Positions 30,840-42,114 of a stretch of DNA of 64,000 bases are shown piece by piece. The notes beneath the pieces were generated by a model that was not told the DNA's origin, did not search any database, and saw nothing but the letters and a program-made list of their open reading frames with translations. The DNA is taken from positions 26,991,095 through 27,055,094 of the forward strand of contig OY754967.1 in NCBI GenBank assembly GCA_963576475.1, given 5' to 3'. Position numbers and translations under genes: made by a program. The first letter of the stretch is position 1. Each line of letters opens with the position of its first letter. The DNA comes from Molanna angustata (taxonomy: Eukaryota; Arthropoda; Insecta; Trichoptera; Molannidae).

Positions 30840-32500
30840 TAGATATTTAATCTGTGCTCTGTTATGTTATGTTGTACAGATATTTTTAAAGAAAATTTCG
30901 CTATCAAAATGTTTAAATCTCATAATTTATTAAGCTACACATTTTTTTCTCTAAAAAAGCTATGATTCACAGCTTATTATATAATTTGTTTTTATGGCCC
31001 ACAATAATTATGAATTTTCTATGCAAAATCGAGTCCACATCTAGAAACATTAACGAGCCAGAGGGGCGTAAGTGCAAAATATATAATAGGTTCACTAGTT
31101 ATTATAATTTAGGTAATACTCCTCGATGAGGCTTAATATTTGCTATATTTTCGAAAAAAACTACATGGATAAATTGAACCGTTACAGAAATAAATAGTTT
31201 TTTGTCTCTCCTGTAAAGTAGTCATTTCGTTTGTAAGCCCTTCTGGCTTGACGCCTGCGATATTTTTGTAAAAAAAATTTTGTTGCTGTTGTATTCTATT
31301 AAATAAATTGAAAATAATAAGAGTACAATGCACTAAAAAATATTTAATTAATAACTGTAGGATATTATGGTATCAAGAAAATAAACACATTTCATTTTGA
31401 AAACTGCATTGAAAATGTATATATTATATATGAAAATGTATGTTGTTTGTACTTTAGAACAATATGCCCTAAAAGTTAATTTCATATTATCCAAAAAACA
31501 AGAAACAATACAAACATTCCCCCTTTTCAATATTAATATTAGCTATTATAAAATAAATTTAAGACATAATATGTTACCATGAGTGTGTATAAATATGAAA
31601 ATTGATGATTTATGTATAATTGTATGTAATAAAGTTCAGTTATTATTTATGTGTGTATAATAATATAATTAAAAAAATACAATTTTGTAAATTAATTGCA
31701 ATGAAAGAATTTTTTTATTTTATGTCTACATTATCTATAATATACATAGAAATACAGTCAACCTTTTTGTACTATTATATTCAAACATTACGATACTAAC
31801 TTCTTGAGATGACTATATTTTATTTGGTTTCACACAATTTTAAAAATAAATGAAAAGTACTATCAAAATTAAACATTAAATTTTAGTTTCATGTTCATAC
31901 CATCACAGCATATCCCAAAATGTGGGGTAACCAGTCATTTATTTTCACTTGGTAATTCTGCTAAGAGCTATTTTAAAACTGACCTTGTCACATTGAGAAA
32001 ATGCATGACAAAAGGGACAAGGAATTTGGAAGATATGCAAATGGTACGAATGTTTAAATTTTTTTGAGTTTCCACTGTACTTTGTTCACTATAATGCGGA
32101 AGTGTAAATTTGTACAAAATATTTATATTGTTGGCCAACATAATATGATAAAAAATATATGTATAAATAAATGTAGTGTTTTGGTTTATGTGATTAAAAG
32201 CTAGTAAATTTATCTGTCAAGTCTTTTTCATGTGTTAAATAAATGCAATTAAACAAGATTAACTTTATTATTTATTAATCCTCCTATTCATGGTTATCTT
32301 AGTTTTATTTTACCATACCAAATTTATTTATAATTTGTTATCTTAGTAATATAAAAGTCATGTATTTTAGTATTTTTTCCTTTTCAATTTATAAAGCACA
32401 CAATTTTTTTCCCTCATATTAGATACTCTTAGTGTACTGATACGACACATGAATACCTATGTTTTTAAAGAAAACACTTAACTTGAGAAATTTTCAATAT
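30840..32500. other. intergenic, nothing recognised
   Basis: AT-rich, no conserved coding sequence and no repeat boundary. Minus- and plus-strand ORFs near 31133-31582 are low-complexity and unrecognised. Confidence 0.5.
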
Positions 32501-32502
32501 TA

Positions 32503-32606
32503 TCCAACTGTCGAATCGTTCAAGAGAATGAAATTCTTTTGAAGGAAAACTCAAAAGAATCCAACTGTCAAATCGTTCAAGAGAATGAAATTCTTTTGAA
32601 GGAAAA
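32503..32606. repeat. 57-bp direct repeat, two copies
   Basis: TCCAACTGTCGAATCGTTCA starts at 32503 and, with one change, at 32560. The unit continues through an inverted pair ATTCTTTTGA/TCAAAAGAAT. Confidence 0.9.
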
Positions 32607-34085
32607 GACAGTTAAAATCCAAAACGCGTGTATGAAGGAATTGTATGCAGGGTCTACTTTTTTCACGGTTTTCCAACTTTGAAGTTAAAAAACACCAATT
32701 TAGAGGCTTCGCAGCATATATGTTCCATATATGGATTTACTCAGAATTCGGAGTAGAACATTTCGTGTGTGTCCCCCTTATAACTTTTGATCCGCTCAGT
32801 TTACAGAGCCCAAAATTTCAGAATATATAAACAGTTATAGGTCTACAAAACTTTTTTACTCGAAGAATTTTGAATTTTTGTTTCAGTCAGGGGTTATCAA
32901 CTTTAGAGTTTTTGCTTTATTTTTCCATATATCTCAGAAACCATAAAAGCTAGAACGCTGAAAATTGGTCAAAACATAGACAAATACAAAATCTCAAATT
33001 GGTTTTTTCAAAAAAATTCCAGGGTTTCTCAAACATGTTTTATTAAGAAAAATATTTTTTTATGATAAATTTATGAGTTTAACTGCCTATATTTCCATTT
33101 TTTTAAAAATATCGAAAAGAAGCCAAAACACCCCAACTAGATAATTTAATTTTCTATTAAAAATATTATATTGTAGAAATACATCTCAATTTTTTTTAAC
33201 AATTTTTATAAAAATTGAATTTAGTGACGACATTGCTTCATACAATTTGTATGGCAGTCACCTATACACAATATGTAAGAAGACTTAATAGTTTGATATG
33301 TAGGTACTTAATCTCCAAACATACATACAGAACCATCATGCTGTTTTCATATTCCGGGTAGGAAAAGAGGACTGACCTCCATACTGTCCTATCTTGACAT
33401 ACATACAAACATGTGTTAAAATTTTCAATAATTTGGATTATGGGTTTATAGTTTGATTCTTATTCTTCAACTATACATACTATCGCTATCGACAGTTGGA
33501 TCTCATGTGTTACATGCAACTAGTGAAAATAAATTCATTCAAGAAAATAAGAAACATTCTTAAAATCAGTTTTACTCTTGGTTTTACTAAAGAAAATTTT
33601 CAATGTTTATTCCATGGTCTTTGTAAATATCATTATTTATAGTACTTTTGAATTTGAATATAACTAAATAAGCTAGCGCCAACACTCGTGTTGTACTTGA
33701 AAAGAGTTCCAAGTCTTCTTCCCTTCCACATTCAGAGGGGTGAATGCACAGATCTTGATATGATAATGTACAATTTGCATTCTCATTTAAAATTTAACAA
33801 TACAATGATTTCAAATAATTAAATCAATATTTTTTTACATTTATAGTCTACAAATCCTGATCTCAACAAGCTTCTCCATTGGTTTACTTGGACATCATTT
33901 CGTCTAATCTTAGGTTCAGTTGTAGACTTTTTTGTCACTTCATAGATGGCGATGATGTTTATTCTCAAATGAAAAGAATGATGAATAACATAATTATATA
34001 TATATATATATAACTTTGAAAATTGGATTGATAGGGAACTTAATAAAAAGTTATATATAATTGGCATGAGCAAAAGATGCACACA
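32607..34085. other. intergenic with a faint LINE-tail trace and a direct repeat
   Basis: At about 33313-33410 ACCATCATGCT..GGGTAGG.A.AGAG..CTGTCCTATCTTGACATACAT resembles the minus-strand tail of the RTE-like family at 35664. GACAGTTGGATCTCATGTGT at 33493 is repeated near 34751. An (AT)n run sits at 33990-34013. The rest is AT-rich and unrecognised. Confidence 0.45.
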
Positions 34086-34099
34086 GCAGAAATGAAGAT

Positions 34100-34560
34100 G
34101 CTCAGGTGTTACAAGGGAGGATAAGAGTCAGAAACAAATACGTCCGAGATAGTTTTGGGGTCGCGCCTGTTCCGGATAAACTAATGGAGACCAGACTTCG
34201 ATGGTACGGACACATTACCAAACGAAATGACGATCATGTGATTAAACTCGCACTGGACATACCCACTCAGTCCAGAACTAGAGGCCGTCCATAGGCCACC
34301 TGGTGGATGAATATTGAGAGGGAGGAGCAACTAGCCCAAGAGATGATGCAGGATCTAAAGGTCTGGCGATTGCGAACCAGAAGGGGTGACCCTAGATTAA
34401 CTGAGAAGAGACAAGGAAGAAGAATTGCTGGAAGTTGCACAAGCGCATAAAGTGATCACTTAAACCAGCTGATGACAGGTTGTAAACTCTGTAGTGCCTT
34501 GGTTTTCCGGTTCTATAATATTCCAACTTCATTTCTATTGAGATGTTTAAAACTCGATGG
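34100..34560 (+). mobile_element. RTE-type LINE 3' end with its tail
   Basis: The frame at 34106 reads RIRVRNKYVRDSFGVAPVPD, METRLRWYGHITKRNDDHVI and SRTRGRP, then past one stop ATWWMNIEREEQLAQEMMQD. This is the post-RT tail of an RTE-group LINE. The 3' UTR from about 34430 carries GTTGCACAAG, CAGCTGATGACAGGTTG and CTATTGAGATGTTT, the same blocks found in dispersed and tandem copies at 8446, 9251, 49807 and 50722. Confidence 0.85.
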
Positions 34561-35067
34561 AAAAAATCCAATTTTTGTATGAATATATATGCAACAATAA
34601 AAATATTCGATCAACACATGTGTTATTTTTACAGAACACATGTATTTTATTTTGCTTGTTATCACCAAATATTTTGTTGTATTTCATTTGTCACTATATT
34701 TCTTGTAAAGTGAGGTTATCTGTAGATAAAAATGTGTCTTATATATAAAGGACAGTTGGATTTCATGTGTTACATGCAACTAATATTTTTTATTTCCCTA
34801 TTTTTTCATTTACCTGCATCATTTTCATACCTTTCTTTTCAATAGTAAACTTATTAAACCTAAAATATTGTTTTTAATTAATAAAAAAGTTAGCGAAAGC
34901 AAAAACCACACATGTGCATTTTAAAAATAAAAATTAATTATTCAAAAAAAATAATTCATTCAAATCATTGATTTTGTAACATGTGTGGTTTTTGCAGACC
35001 TCGATTAAATTTCGAACAGCATTTTAGCATCTTGCCTAGAACTTCTTTTGATTTATAAATGTACTGC
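34561..35067. other. intergenic, AT-rich
   Basis: Contains the second copy of the GACAGTTGGATTTCATGTGT direct repeat near 34751. Nothing else recognised. Confidence 0.5.
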
Positions 35068-35075
35068 CTTTTAAT

Positions 35076-35547
35076 TAGGGTTGCCAGATGGAAATTTGAA
35101 AAAGGAGGACGAATAGCTAAAAAAAGGAGGATTTTCCTTAAAAAGGAGGACAATCACAAAAAAAACAGCCACACCTACAGACGCATATCGAAGAATTTTC
35201 ATAGTCTCATAATTACTTTATTTCTTCATTTTTTTTATATCTTCAATGCAGTCGCTATATAGTTACTTACATATAGTTAAGTCATTACTTAAACTATTAA
35301 CAATGAAACAAGTTTTTTTAATGAATTCACTTCAATTTATACATCATGTTTCACCAAAACACAATTTTTTTGTAATAATTTCTTGGTGCACTTTTATGAA
35401 ATATGTATAAAAATCTTAAGTAGACATGTTTTTTTAAATTATATTGGATAACAATCAACGCAAAAGGAGGACATACGGTAGGTAAAGGAGGACAATTTGT
35501 CGAAAAGGAGGACATGTCCTCCTTTAGGATACCATCTGGCAACCCTA
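35076..35547. mobile_element. 472-bp non-autonomous hAT with perfect 8-bp target duplication
   Basis: CTTTTAAT at 35068-35075 and 35548-35555. Ends TAGGGTTGCCAGATGG and the exact inverse CCATCTGGCAACCCTA. The motif AAAGGAGGAC is repeated about six times near both ends, typical of subterminal transposase-binding repeats in hAT elements. Confidence 0.92.
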
Positions 35548-35659
35548 CTTTTAATATTGTAAACTTTAATGGCTCATATATGAGTTGTTCAAACAAAAAC
35601 AGTATTATCATTATTTATTTTTTAAGCAACTTTTAAATTCAATAGAATCATATAATTTT

Positions 35660-37495
35660 TACATACATACATGCCATCACGCCATGCCCCTCGCGGGGTA
35701 GGCAGAGAGAACAGAATGCCACACTATTCTATCTTGACATACATTCACCGCCTCGTCAACATTCATGCTACGTCTCATGCATGTTCATCTATTGTTCAGA
35801 CTTCTAACATTTCCTTCTTTCAGAATATCGTTCACATGGTCGTGCCATCCTTTTCTTGGGCGCCCCCGACCTCTTTTTCCATTCCTGTCAGCCTTATATA
35901 TTTTTTTCGTCAAGCGTTCTTCATTCATTCTTTCCATGTGACCAAACCATCTAAGTGTGTTAACTTTCATTCTAGTTACTACATCTTTCTTCATCTTACA
36001 TTCTTTCCTAGTGACCTCATTTCTAACTCTATCATACATCGTTCTATTACAAATTCTTCTTAACGATCTCATTTCCACTGCATTTATTCTACTTTCATGC
36101 GACTTCTGCCATGTCCAGGTTTCACTTGCATACATCAAGGTTGGCACTACAATTGCGTTATGAATGGCAGCTTTAGCTTCCTTTGATATGTTACGATCAT
36201 TCATAACTGGTTTAAGTGCTCCATTCACTCTGTTTCCTGCCATAACTCTTCTTTCAATATCCTTATCAGGCCGTCCATTCAGTTGGAACATGCTTCCCAG
36301 ATAAACATATTCGTCGACTTGTTCAAGCCTTTCATTCTCTACTTTTATTTGACACAATGTTCTGCTTTCACACTTTTCAAAGACCATTACCTTTGATTTG
36401 CTAGCATTCATCCTCAGTCCGTACTCTATGCATCCTTCATATACCATGCTTACTAGATACTGTAACTCTTCCACGCTTTCTGCTAACAGGACTTTATCGT
36501 CTGCATACATCAAATCACGCACTGTTACAGTACTCAGTTTCAGACCCTTATTTTCATCCCTAAGGGCTCTTATGCAGAAATCAATGTACAGATTGAAGAG
36601 CCATGGTGACAACACGCACCCCTGTCTTACGCCACTATTTATAGAGAACCACGACGTTACTGTGTCGTTGACACGAACACATGCCTCGCTATTCTCATAC
36701 AATGACGCGATTGCGCGTATCAGCTTGTTCTTCACTCCGTACACTGACAATATATCCCATAGTTTTTCTCTGTTGACTTTATCATAGGCCTTTTCAAGGT
36801 CTATAAAAGCACAAAAAAGCTTCTGGTTTTTATCCAGGACCTTTTCTGTAACCATACGCAGAGAAAAAATTTGGTACATCCTCTGCCGCCCACAAACGCT
36901 CCTTGGACATCCCATATCTTGCTTTCTGTAACCTTTCGTATTCTTTGATCCAAAATTCTTGCATACATCTTACCAACTGAGCTTAGCAAACTTATGGCTC
37001 TATAGTTTTTGCACTCAAGCTTCGATCCTTTACCTTTGTACAAGGGGACCACGACTGCATTTCTTCAGTCTGAAGGAGTGCGTCCTGCTTCCCAAAATTT
37101 GTTGAAAAGAGAGTGACACCACTACAACATCTGATCGCCGCCATACTTTATAAGTTCATCTGATACATTGTCATACCCAGCAGCTTTTCCCGCTTTCGCG
37201 TGTTTAACTGCTTCAAACACTTCGTCTTTTGTAATTTCATCGTTTTCATCTTCGTATACTTGCCATGCTCTCTGATTCATGCCACCACTCAAACCGCAAT
37301 CATACAGCTCCTTGAAGTATTCTTTCCATCGTTCTTTTACGCCATCTTCATCCATAATTAATTTTCCATCTTTATCATTTATACCTTGCGATACTTTGAC
37401 ACTTCCATTTTTTCTTTTCGCCACGCCTTTCCAGAATATTTTCATGTTACCAGGAAAGTCATTGGCTATTTTCAGGCTTTCTTTCTCTTTCAGAA
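35660..37495 (-). mobile_element. RTE-like LINE, longest copy in the window
   Basis: The minus strand encodes, from 37445 down, MKIFWKGVAKRKNGSVKVSQ and AGKAAGYDNVSDELIKYGG, then NYRAISLLSSVGKMYARILD, LFCAFIDLEKAYDKVNREKL, SGVRQGCVLSPWLFNLY, the catalytic LMYADDKVLLAES, and the tail GHMERMNEERLTKKIY and GRGRPRKGWHDH. At least two frameshifts (near 37080 and 36850) break it. The endonuclease domain is missing, so it is 5'-truncated. The 3' end has a short CATA tract next to 35664. Confidence 0.93.
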
Positions 37496-37859
37496 ATATA
37501 ATTTTTAAATTACTTTTATATTATATTTCTCTAATAAAAACATTATCCTGAGACTTTATTCCACCCAAACAATACATACCTACTGTGATTTACTATTTTC
37601 TTGAGTATTGATTATATAATGAAAGATATTATAAAGGCTGGTGCTATGTATTCTTGAATTTTTATAAATATTTAATCAGTACATTTACATACCTTTAGTA
37701 TTCCTTAGGTACAATAAAAATGAAAAACATTTTATGAGTATAATTATTTATTTATTTGACAAAATACATCTAAGTACATCTGTCAATAAACAACATGGTG
37801 TATCAAATTAATTACTACAACAGATAATCTTGTTTCTGCACAACATTTAAATATTTATT
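37496..37859. other. COX5A 3' flank
   Basis: AT-rich DNA between the LINE and the COX5A stop codon. It should hold the COX5A 3' UTR (minus strand); TTTATT (AATAAA on the minus strand) occurs in the last 120 bp. Confidence 0.5.
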
Positions 37860-38181
37860 TTACATATCAAAAACACTTTTCAATGCTAATTCTGGTTTAT
37901 CATATCCAAGTTCTTCTGGTGTTTCAATTCCAAGTTCATTTAAAGTAGGTCGAATCTCCTGAATAATGTAAGGGTAAATTTCATTAACTTTATTACCGCA
38001 TTTATCTTTTATTGCTTCTAGAAACCGTATAGTTAAAGCGTAATCATTTACTCTTCGGCAAGCTTTCAGAGCTGCAATAACAATTTTTGGTTCGGGAATC
38101 AAATCCATACCACAGATATCATTCATGGCTTTACGTACTTCCCATCCATCTATATCAGGCCTGTTAAAATAAGCCTCATAT
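37860..38181 (-). CDS. COX5A: COX5A exon 2 (C-terminal 106 residues and stop)
   Basis: Begins after TTGTTACAG on the minus strand and ends with TAA at 37862-37860. Confidence 0.96.
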
Positions 38182-40222
38182 CTGTAACAAAAGAAAAATA
38201 TGTGTATTCACATTCTTACACTGAAAATATTAATCCATATTACGTCATAATGTTGATGAGCATTACAATAAAAATATATAAGAATATGCACACTATTTTT
38301 TTTTCTCAGTGAATTAATACATCAATTATATGTATATCCTGATGGATACGAGAGCAGAGATATACCCTTCCAAAGGAAATCTGCATCTAATCTCTTAGGC
38401 CTGACTTGACAATATACTCTCTTTCATTGTAAAGAGTTATTTATGTGGAGCTGACTGTTCCATGAGATACAAATATTCTAAAAGACCACCAGTGCAAGTA
38501 CAGGGAACTGGTAGAAGCTGTAGAGGTGGGAGCGAGAGGCGAGGCCTGCCCACATACATGGTCGCAAGTCCGTTCTCACTAGTACTCTTGGTCGTCTGTG
38601 CTCATGGGCCTGGATTTGTGAATCCAGTGAAACCACAATTGCCTTTCTCTTCTGTATCCCCATAATATGTTATACGTTTTATAAAAATAGAGAGTAAGTT
38701 GACAAATAATAGAAGAATAAGGATATTAAGAGGAGAAATATAGCAGGAAACTTATGCCACTAATGCTTTAATGTATGCAGGTGAGATTTGAACATGCAGA
38801 AGTTACATGAAAGTTGAATAAATGTTGTTAAAATTGATATCTCTATGAAAAAATTGTAATAAGGTGATGTATAAATGATGTATAGAAATGAAAACATGAG
38901 GAAAGAAAGCATAAATAAGAATATCATTTTAAAAATAAGTTAAAATAAAAAAATGGAGTGGCCATATGGAAATAATGGATGAGACATTATAATAGTTGAA
39001 ATATAATATACAAGGTGAGGGTAAAGGGTCAACCAAGAACATAATTGTATGAGAATGATATCTTGAAAAGGGGGGAATGTGAGAAGCTTAGGTAACAGAC
39101 GAACATGAGACAATGTAAAAGAGATTGACAGTAATAATAATTAGAATATATTTATAGAGCCGTTTAGTGATACAAGATCACTCCAAGGGCGCTATAGCTT
39201 ATTTGTATGCTCTATGAAACAAGGCAGTCTTAAGAAGTCTACCGAAAGTGTACATTGAGCTCCACATATGTAAAAGGACAATTTATTCCACTTTAAAGGC
39301 CCGTTCACACTGAAACCGCGATCATAGTAAGCCGCCTTATTGACTCTGTCCAATGCTTTTAAAAAGTTGGTTACTCTGTGATACAGATGATCTAAATGTA
39401 AGCTGTCTTCCTGAAGGAACATTCTTTTGGCACAGTTTTTGAATGCAGTGTGGAGCAGTCATTCAGAGCCTTAAAAACAATCAGGCATACTTTATAGTCT
39501 ACTCGTTCTGGACATTTCAACCAGTGTAGTTTGTTAAGAAGAGGTGTTATGTGACATTTTTTGTCAGCTCCATATTATATCAACCTCACAGATGCGTTAA
39601 AAACTATTTGTAATTGATCAAGCTGATACTTGAGCAAACCAGCATAAATAGCATCACAGTAATCCAGCGCCTTGACATTTTGTCAAGAAAAAACTCATAA
39701 TAAACGCATAAAATAAATTTTACTCCTTAGTGAACTGTTTCATTTTAATTTTATAAATGAAATTTACTAATTTGATTTATAAGGTTTTTTTTTTAATTAT
39801 ATGACTACCCTATCTCCCATGATTAATATTTCTAAATTGTTTGAACTTCTAAATCATCTAAAAGCATTTCATCAAAATTGTTTTATGTATTTTTTTGTAA
39901 AGGGAATCAATAAACTCAATATTATGTGACAAGAAAAAAATCGCACTTCAAAAAAATCCGCAACCAGATTTAATACAAAATGAACATACTGTGAAAAAAT
40001 TAAGTATTAAGAGCTTGTATGTGTTAAAATTTTTAAGACATTTTTAAAGATTACATAATTAATCGATTGACACTAGTATTGATACCTGGCATCAAGTTCT
40101 TCGTCACTCTCTGTTGAATGTTTAGACATTAATCGAGTAGAAGCTGCCAAATTTACTCTACATGGTAATAATACTTGATTTCTCACGCCACCACATAATT
40201 TCACAGCGACATTTCGAAACAT
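37860..40222 (-). CDS. COX5A: cytochrome c oxidase subunit 5A, mitochondrial (two exons)
   Basis: Nuclear-encoded structural subunit of respiratory complex IV, on the matrix side of the inner mitochondrial membrane. Exons 40086-40222 and 37860-38181 join in phase (Arg codon split AG/A) to give 152 residues, against about 150 in other animals. Residues 1-34 form a basic, Ser/Thr-containing presequence ([16 protein letters not shown]). The mature part starts near [11 protein letters not shown] and carries [52 protein letters not shown] and TPEELGYD, all close to vertebrate COX5A. The first ATG in frame sets the start. There is an 11-residue C-terminal extension ([11 protein letters not shown]) relative to the human protein. 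The 1.9-kb intron contains LINE debris but both splice sites are consensus, so the gene looks intact. Confidence 0.96.
38480..38665 (-). repeat. dispersed repeat, inverted copy at 53040
   Basis: On the minus strand GAGAAAGGCAATTGTGGTTT, CACTGGATTCACAAATCCAG, GGCCCATGAGCACAG and CTTGCGACCATGTATG appear in the same order at 53060-53175 on the plus strand. This is an unnamed repeat in the COX5A intron. Confidence 0.75.
38690..39130 (+). mobile_element. RTE-like LINE, highly degraded copy
   Basis: Frame fragments [28 protein letters not shown] follow the order of TLMYASE, WFGHMERMNE and the C-terminal RRTYMRQC region in the 35660-37495 and 43020-43596 copies. It has many stops and is AT-enriched, so it is the oldest copy of the family seen here. 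Confidence 0.65.
39139..39690 (-). mobile_element. L2/CR1-like LINE C-terminal fragment
   Basis: The minus strand gives [40 protein letters not shown] and [12 protein letters not shown], then after a frame change [20 protein letters not shown]. These are the post-RT blocks LDYCNALYAGLP, HITPVLAALHWLPV.RI.FK and G.R.F...GP.LWN.LP of L2/CR1-type LINEs. It sits in the COX5A intron in the gene's own orientation. Confidence 0.8.
40086..40222 (-). CDS. COX5A: COX5A exon 1 (start codon and targeting presequence)
   Basis: ATG at 40222-40220; donor CCAG|GTATCA at 40086/40085. Encodes the presequence and the first mature residues up to EELDA. Confidence 0.95.
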
Positions 40223-40532
40223 TTTTGTATTTTAAGGAAATCCAATCGCGATCACAAAAATTAGATAAATGCAAAAATGGCCGAAACCATAGACAAAAAT
40301 TAAATTAATTTTTCTATACATATATTACCCATATAAGTACTTTTATATGTCTGAAAAATTATTACCAATGTATCAGAAATAGTTATTATTGCATTGTTTA
40401 TTTGAAATTACAAATACAAAAAAAATATATATATATATATATCGACGATCCAAAAAACTAACATGATGAGCCCTCTCTCCGACCACGAGGAAATATTAAA
40501 GCCAATGTGAGGAAGAAAAGGAGACAAATGAT
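40223..40532. other. COX5A upstream region
   Basis: Expected to hold the COX5A promoter (minus strand). An (AT)n run lies at about 40424-40442. No TATA box or initiator could be assigned with confidence. Confidence 0.4.
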
Positions 40533-40540
40533 GGTGACAC

Positions 40541-40614
40541 CAGCGCCCTCTGGATTTGCAGTTTTTGCAGTTATAATTAGAGGAAAACGAACGACGAACA
40601 ATCCAGAGGGGCTT
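40541..40614. mobile_element. 74-bp hAT-like mini-element with 8-bp target duplication
   Basis: GGTGACAC at 40533-40540 and 40615-40622 flanks CAGCGCCCTCTGGATT and the inverse AATCCAGAGGGGCTT. The interior is only about 40 bp. It lies about 320 bp upstream of the COX5A start codon. Confidence 0.75.
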
Positions 40615-40684
40615 GGTGACACTATGAAATTATAGTAGTACGGCGCATTTATTCAAAAATATCAGTATAGTTGGTCCATGGCAA

Positions 40685-41400
40685 TTAAATAATAAAAAAA
40701 AACAAACACAACAACAACAGAGTACAAATAACAAAACAAAACAAAACGATAACAATCCAACTCTCAAACACAACCGAGCACGAAGAGACGCCGACCAGAA
40801 GGTGCAGGTGCAGCCCCAGGGTACAGCGACATCCTTTCTCCAGGCATGTCACTGTCTTCCACGTGGTGGCTGAAGGTCCGGCGGGGCCCAGCCTCTGCGT
40901 CAGGCTGGCAGGTCCTTGTCGTACTCGGCGTAGTTTTCTCTTCCCCTCTGACAGACAGTCACCCATGGCTGGCTCCGTGCCACACGGCAACACTATGACG
41001 GCCAACCTTCCACTCCATAGGAGTTTGAGTCCAACCTTCCACTCCATACACCAGTACAGGCAACATGTATGCTTTACCAGCTCTCCACTTTGAACTTTAC
41101 TTTAAACCTCAGTTTTACAAAGCAGTTTTTGCATTTTGTAGAAGGTGAATCTCGCCATCTCAATCCTGGTCTTTTTTTCTGATTTTTGAATCTGGGTTCC
41201 ACTAATCATTCAACCAGCACTCCAAGTATTTTAAACAGGATACCTGTTCTTATACAGACATCAATATAAAGTGCATATATTGTTGGGTATGCGTTTGCTT
41301 ACTAACATGGTTTTTGTTTTGAGAGCATTCATTTTAAGGCCAAATTCCCTTTCAGATTTATGGATCAAATTGACCAGGTGTTGCAAATGCTCAGCATATT
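40685..41400 (-). mobile_element. degraded LINE fragment (RT C-terminal region)
   Basis: From 41400 down, the minus strand reads HLQHLVNLIHKSEREFGLKM, ALKTKTMLVSKR, IEMARFTFYKMQKLLC and LVKHTCCLYWCMEWKVG with stops and shifts, matching the GLRLN.KKTKVMVVS, RIEMARAAFMKL..LLC and VRCYVWSVLLYGVE blocks of RTE-type reverse transcriptases. The last 350 bp are GC-richer 3' sequence ending in an A/C-rich tract. CCAACCTTCCACTCCATA is duplicated at 41002 and 41033. Confidence 0.65.
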
Positions 41401-42110
41401 TTTAATAAGGCCTCATATTATAATGTTTTAAAATTTTATCAAAGTAGTTCAATTTTGGTCTGTAATTATTTTTTTAAATTCTGTGAAACTAACTAATTTG
41501 TGGACCAATTCTTACAAAGATCAAGTCAGTTTTTTGTTGAGAAACTTGCATATTTTTTCTATATTCATCCTGAATGTTTATATCTTACATATTATTAAAA
41601 ATATATTTCACTGTTGAAAAATAAAGGTAATGAAAAATCCTCACAGCAAACATGTTACAGCTTTTTTCCCCTCATTGGAGGCATGTGTATCTGTTTATCA
41701 TTAACTCTTGGAATATTAGTAAATTTTTACCTATGTAGAGTATTTTTGATATAGTTTTTGGTGTTGCTTCAAAATTCATTAAAATATAAGTTAAGTTTAT
41801 TATGTAATACTAAATAATGTTTTTAATTTCTTTCATTGGATTGTAGATCGTATGTGACAATATATTGTGCATAATATGCAAATTAAGGTTTATTTTTTTA
41901 TAAGAGGCTCAAAGTATTATTATAATTGATAGACTTTTCAGGGTTCTATTCCCGGTGGAGACAGTTTTTTATTGTGTTTTCAGTCTGGATCTGTGAGACG
42001 ATTAATATCATAAGTCTCCAGAATGTGGCAACTTATTTTTGGGTGCGTGTTAAATTAATATTTGAGATAGTACCTGTTAGTTGCCAAAGAAGCAATATTA
42101 AAAAAAAACA
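41401..42110. other. intergenic, nothing recognised
   Basis: AT-rich DNA between two LINE fragments. No coding signature. Confidence 0.5.
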
Positions 42111-42114
42111 ACAA

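Noticed and set aside
33491..34790. 36-bp direct repeat around the RTE LINE as its target duplication
   Set aside because: The copies are about 1.26 kb apart with hundreds of bases of unrelated DNA between them and the LINE ends, so they do not border the insertion.
40685..41047. Minus-strand ORF with a hydrophobic C-terminus resembling a membrane anchor
   Set aside because: The hydrophobic end is the translation of an A/C-rich LINE tail, and upstream sequence is reverse-transcriptase debris.
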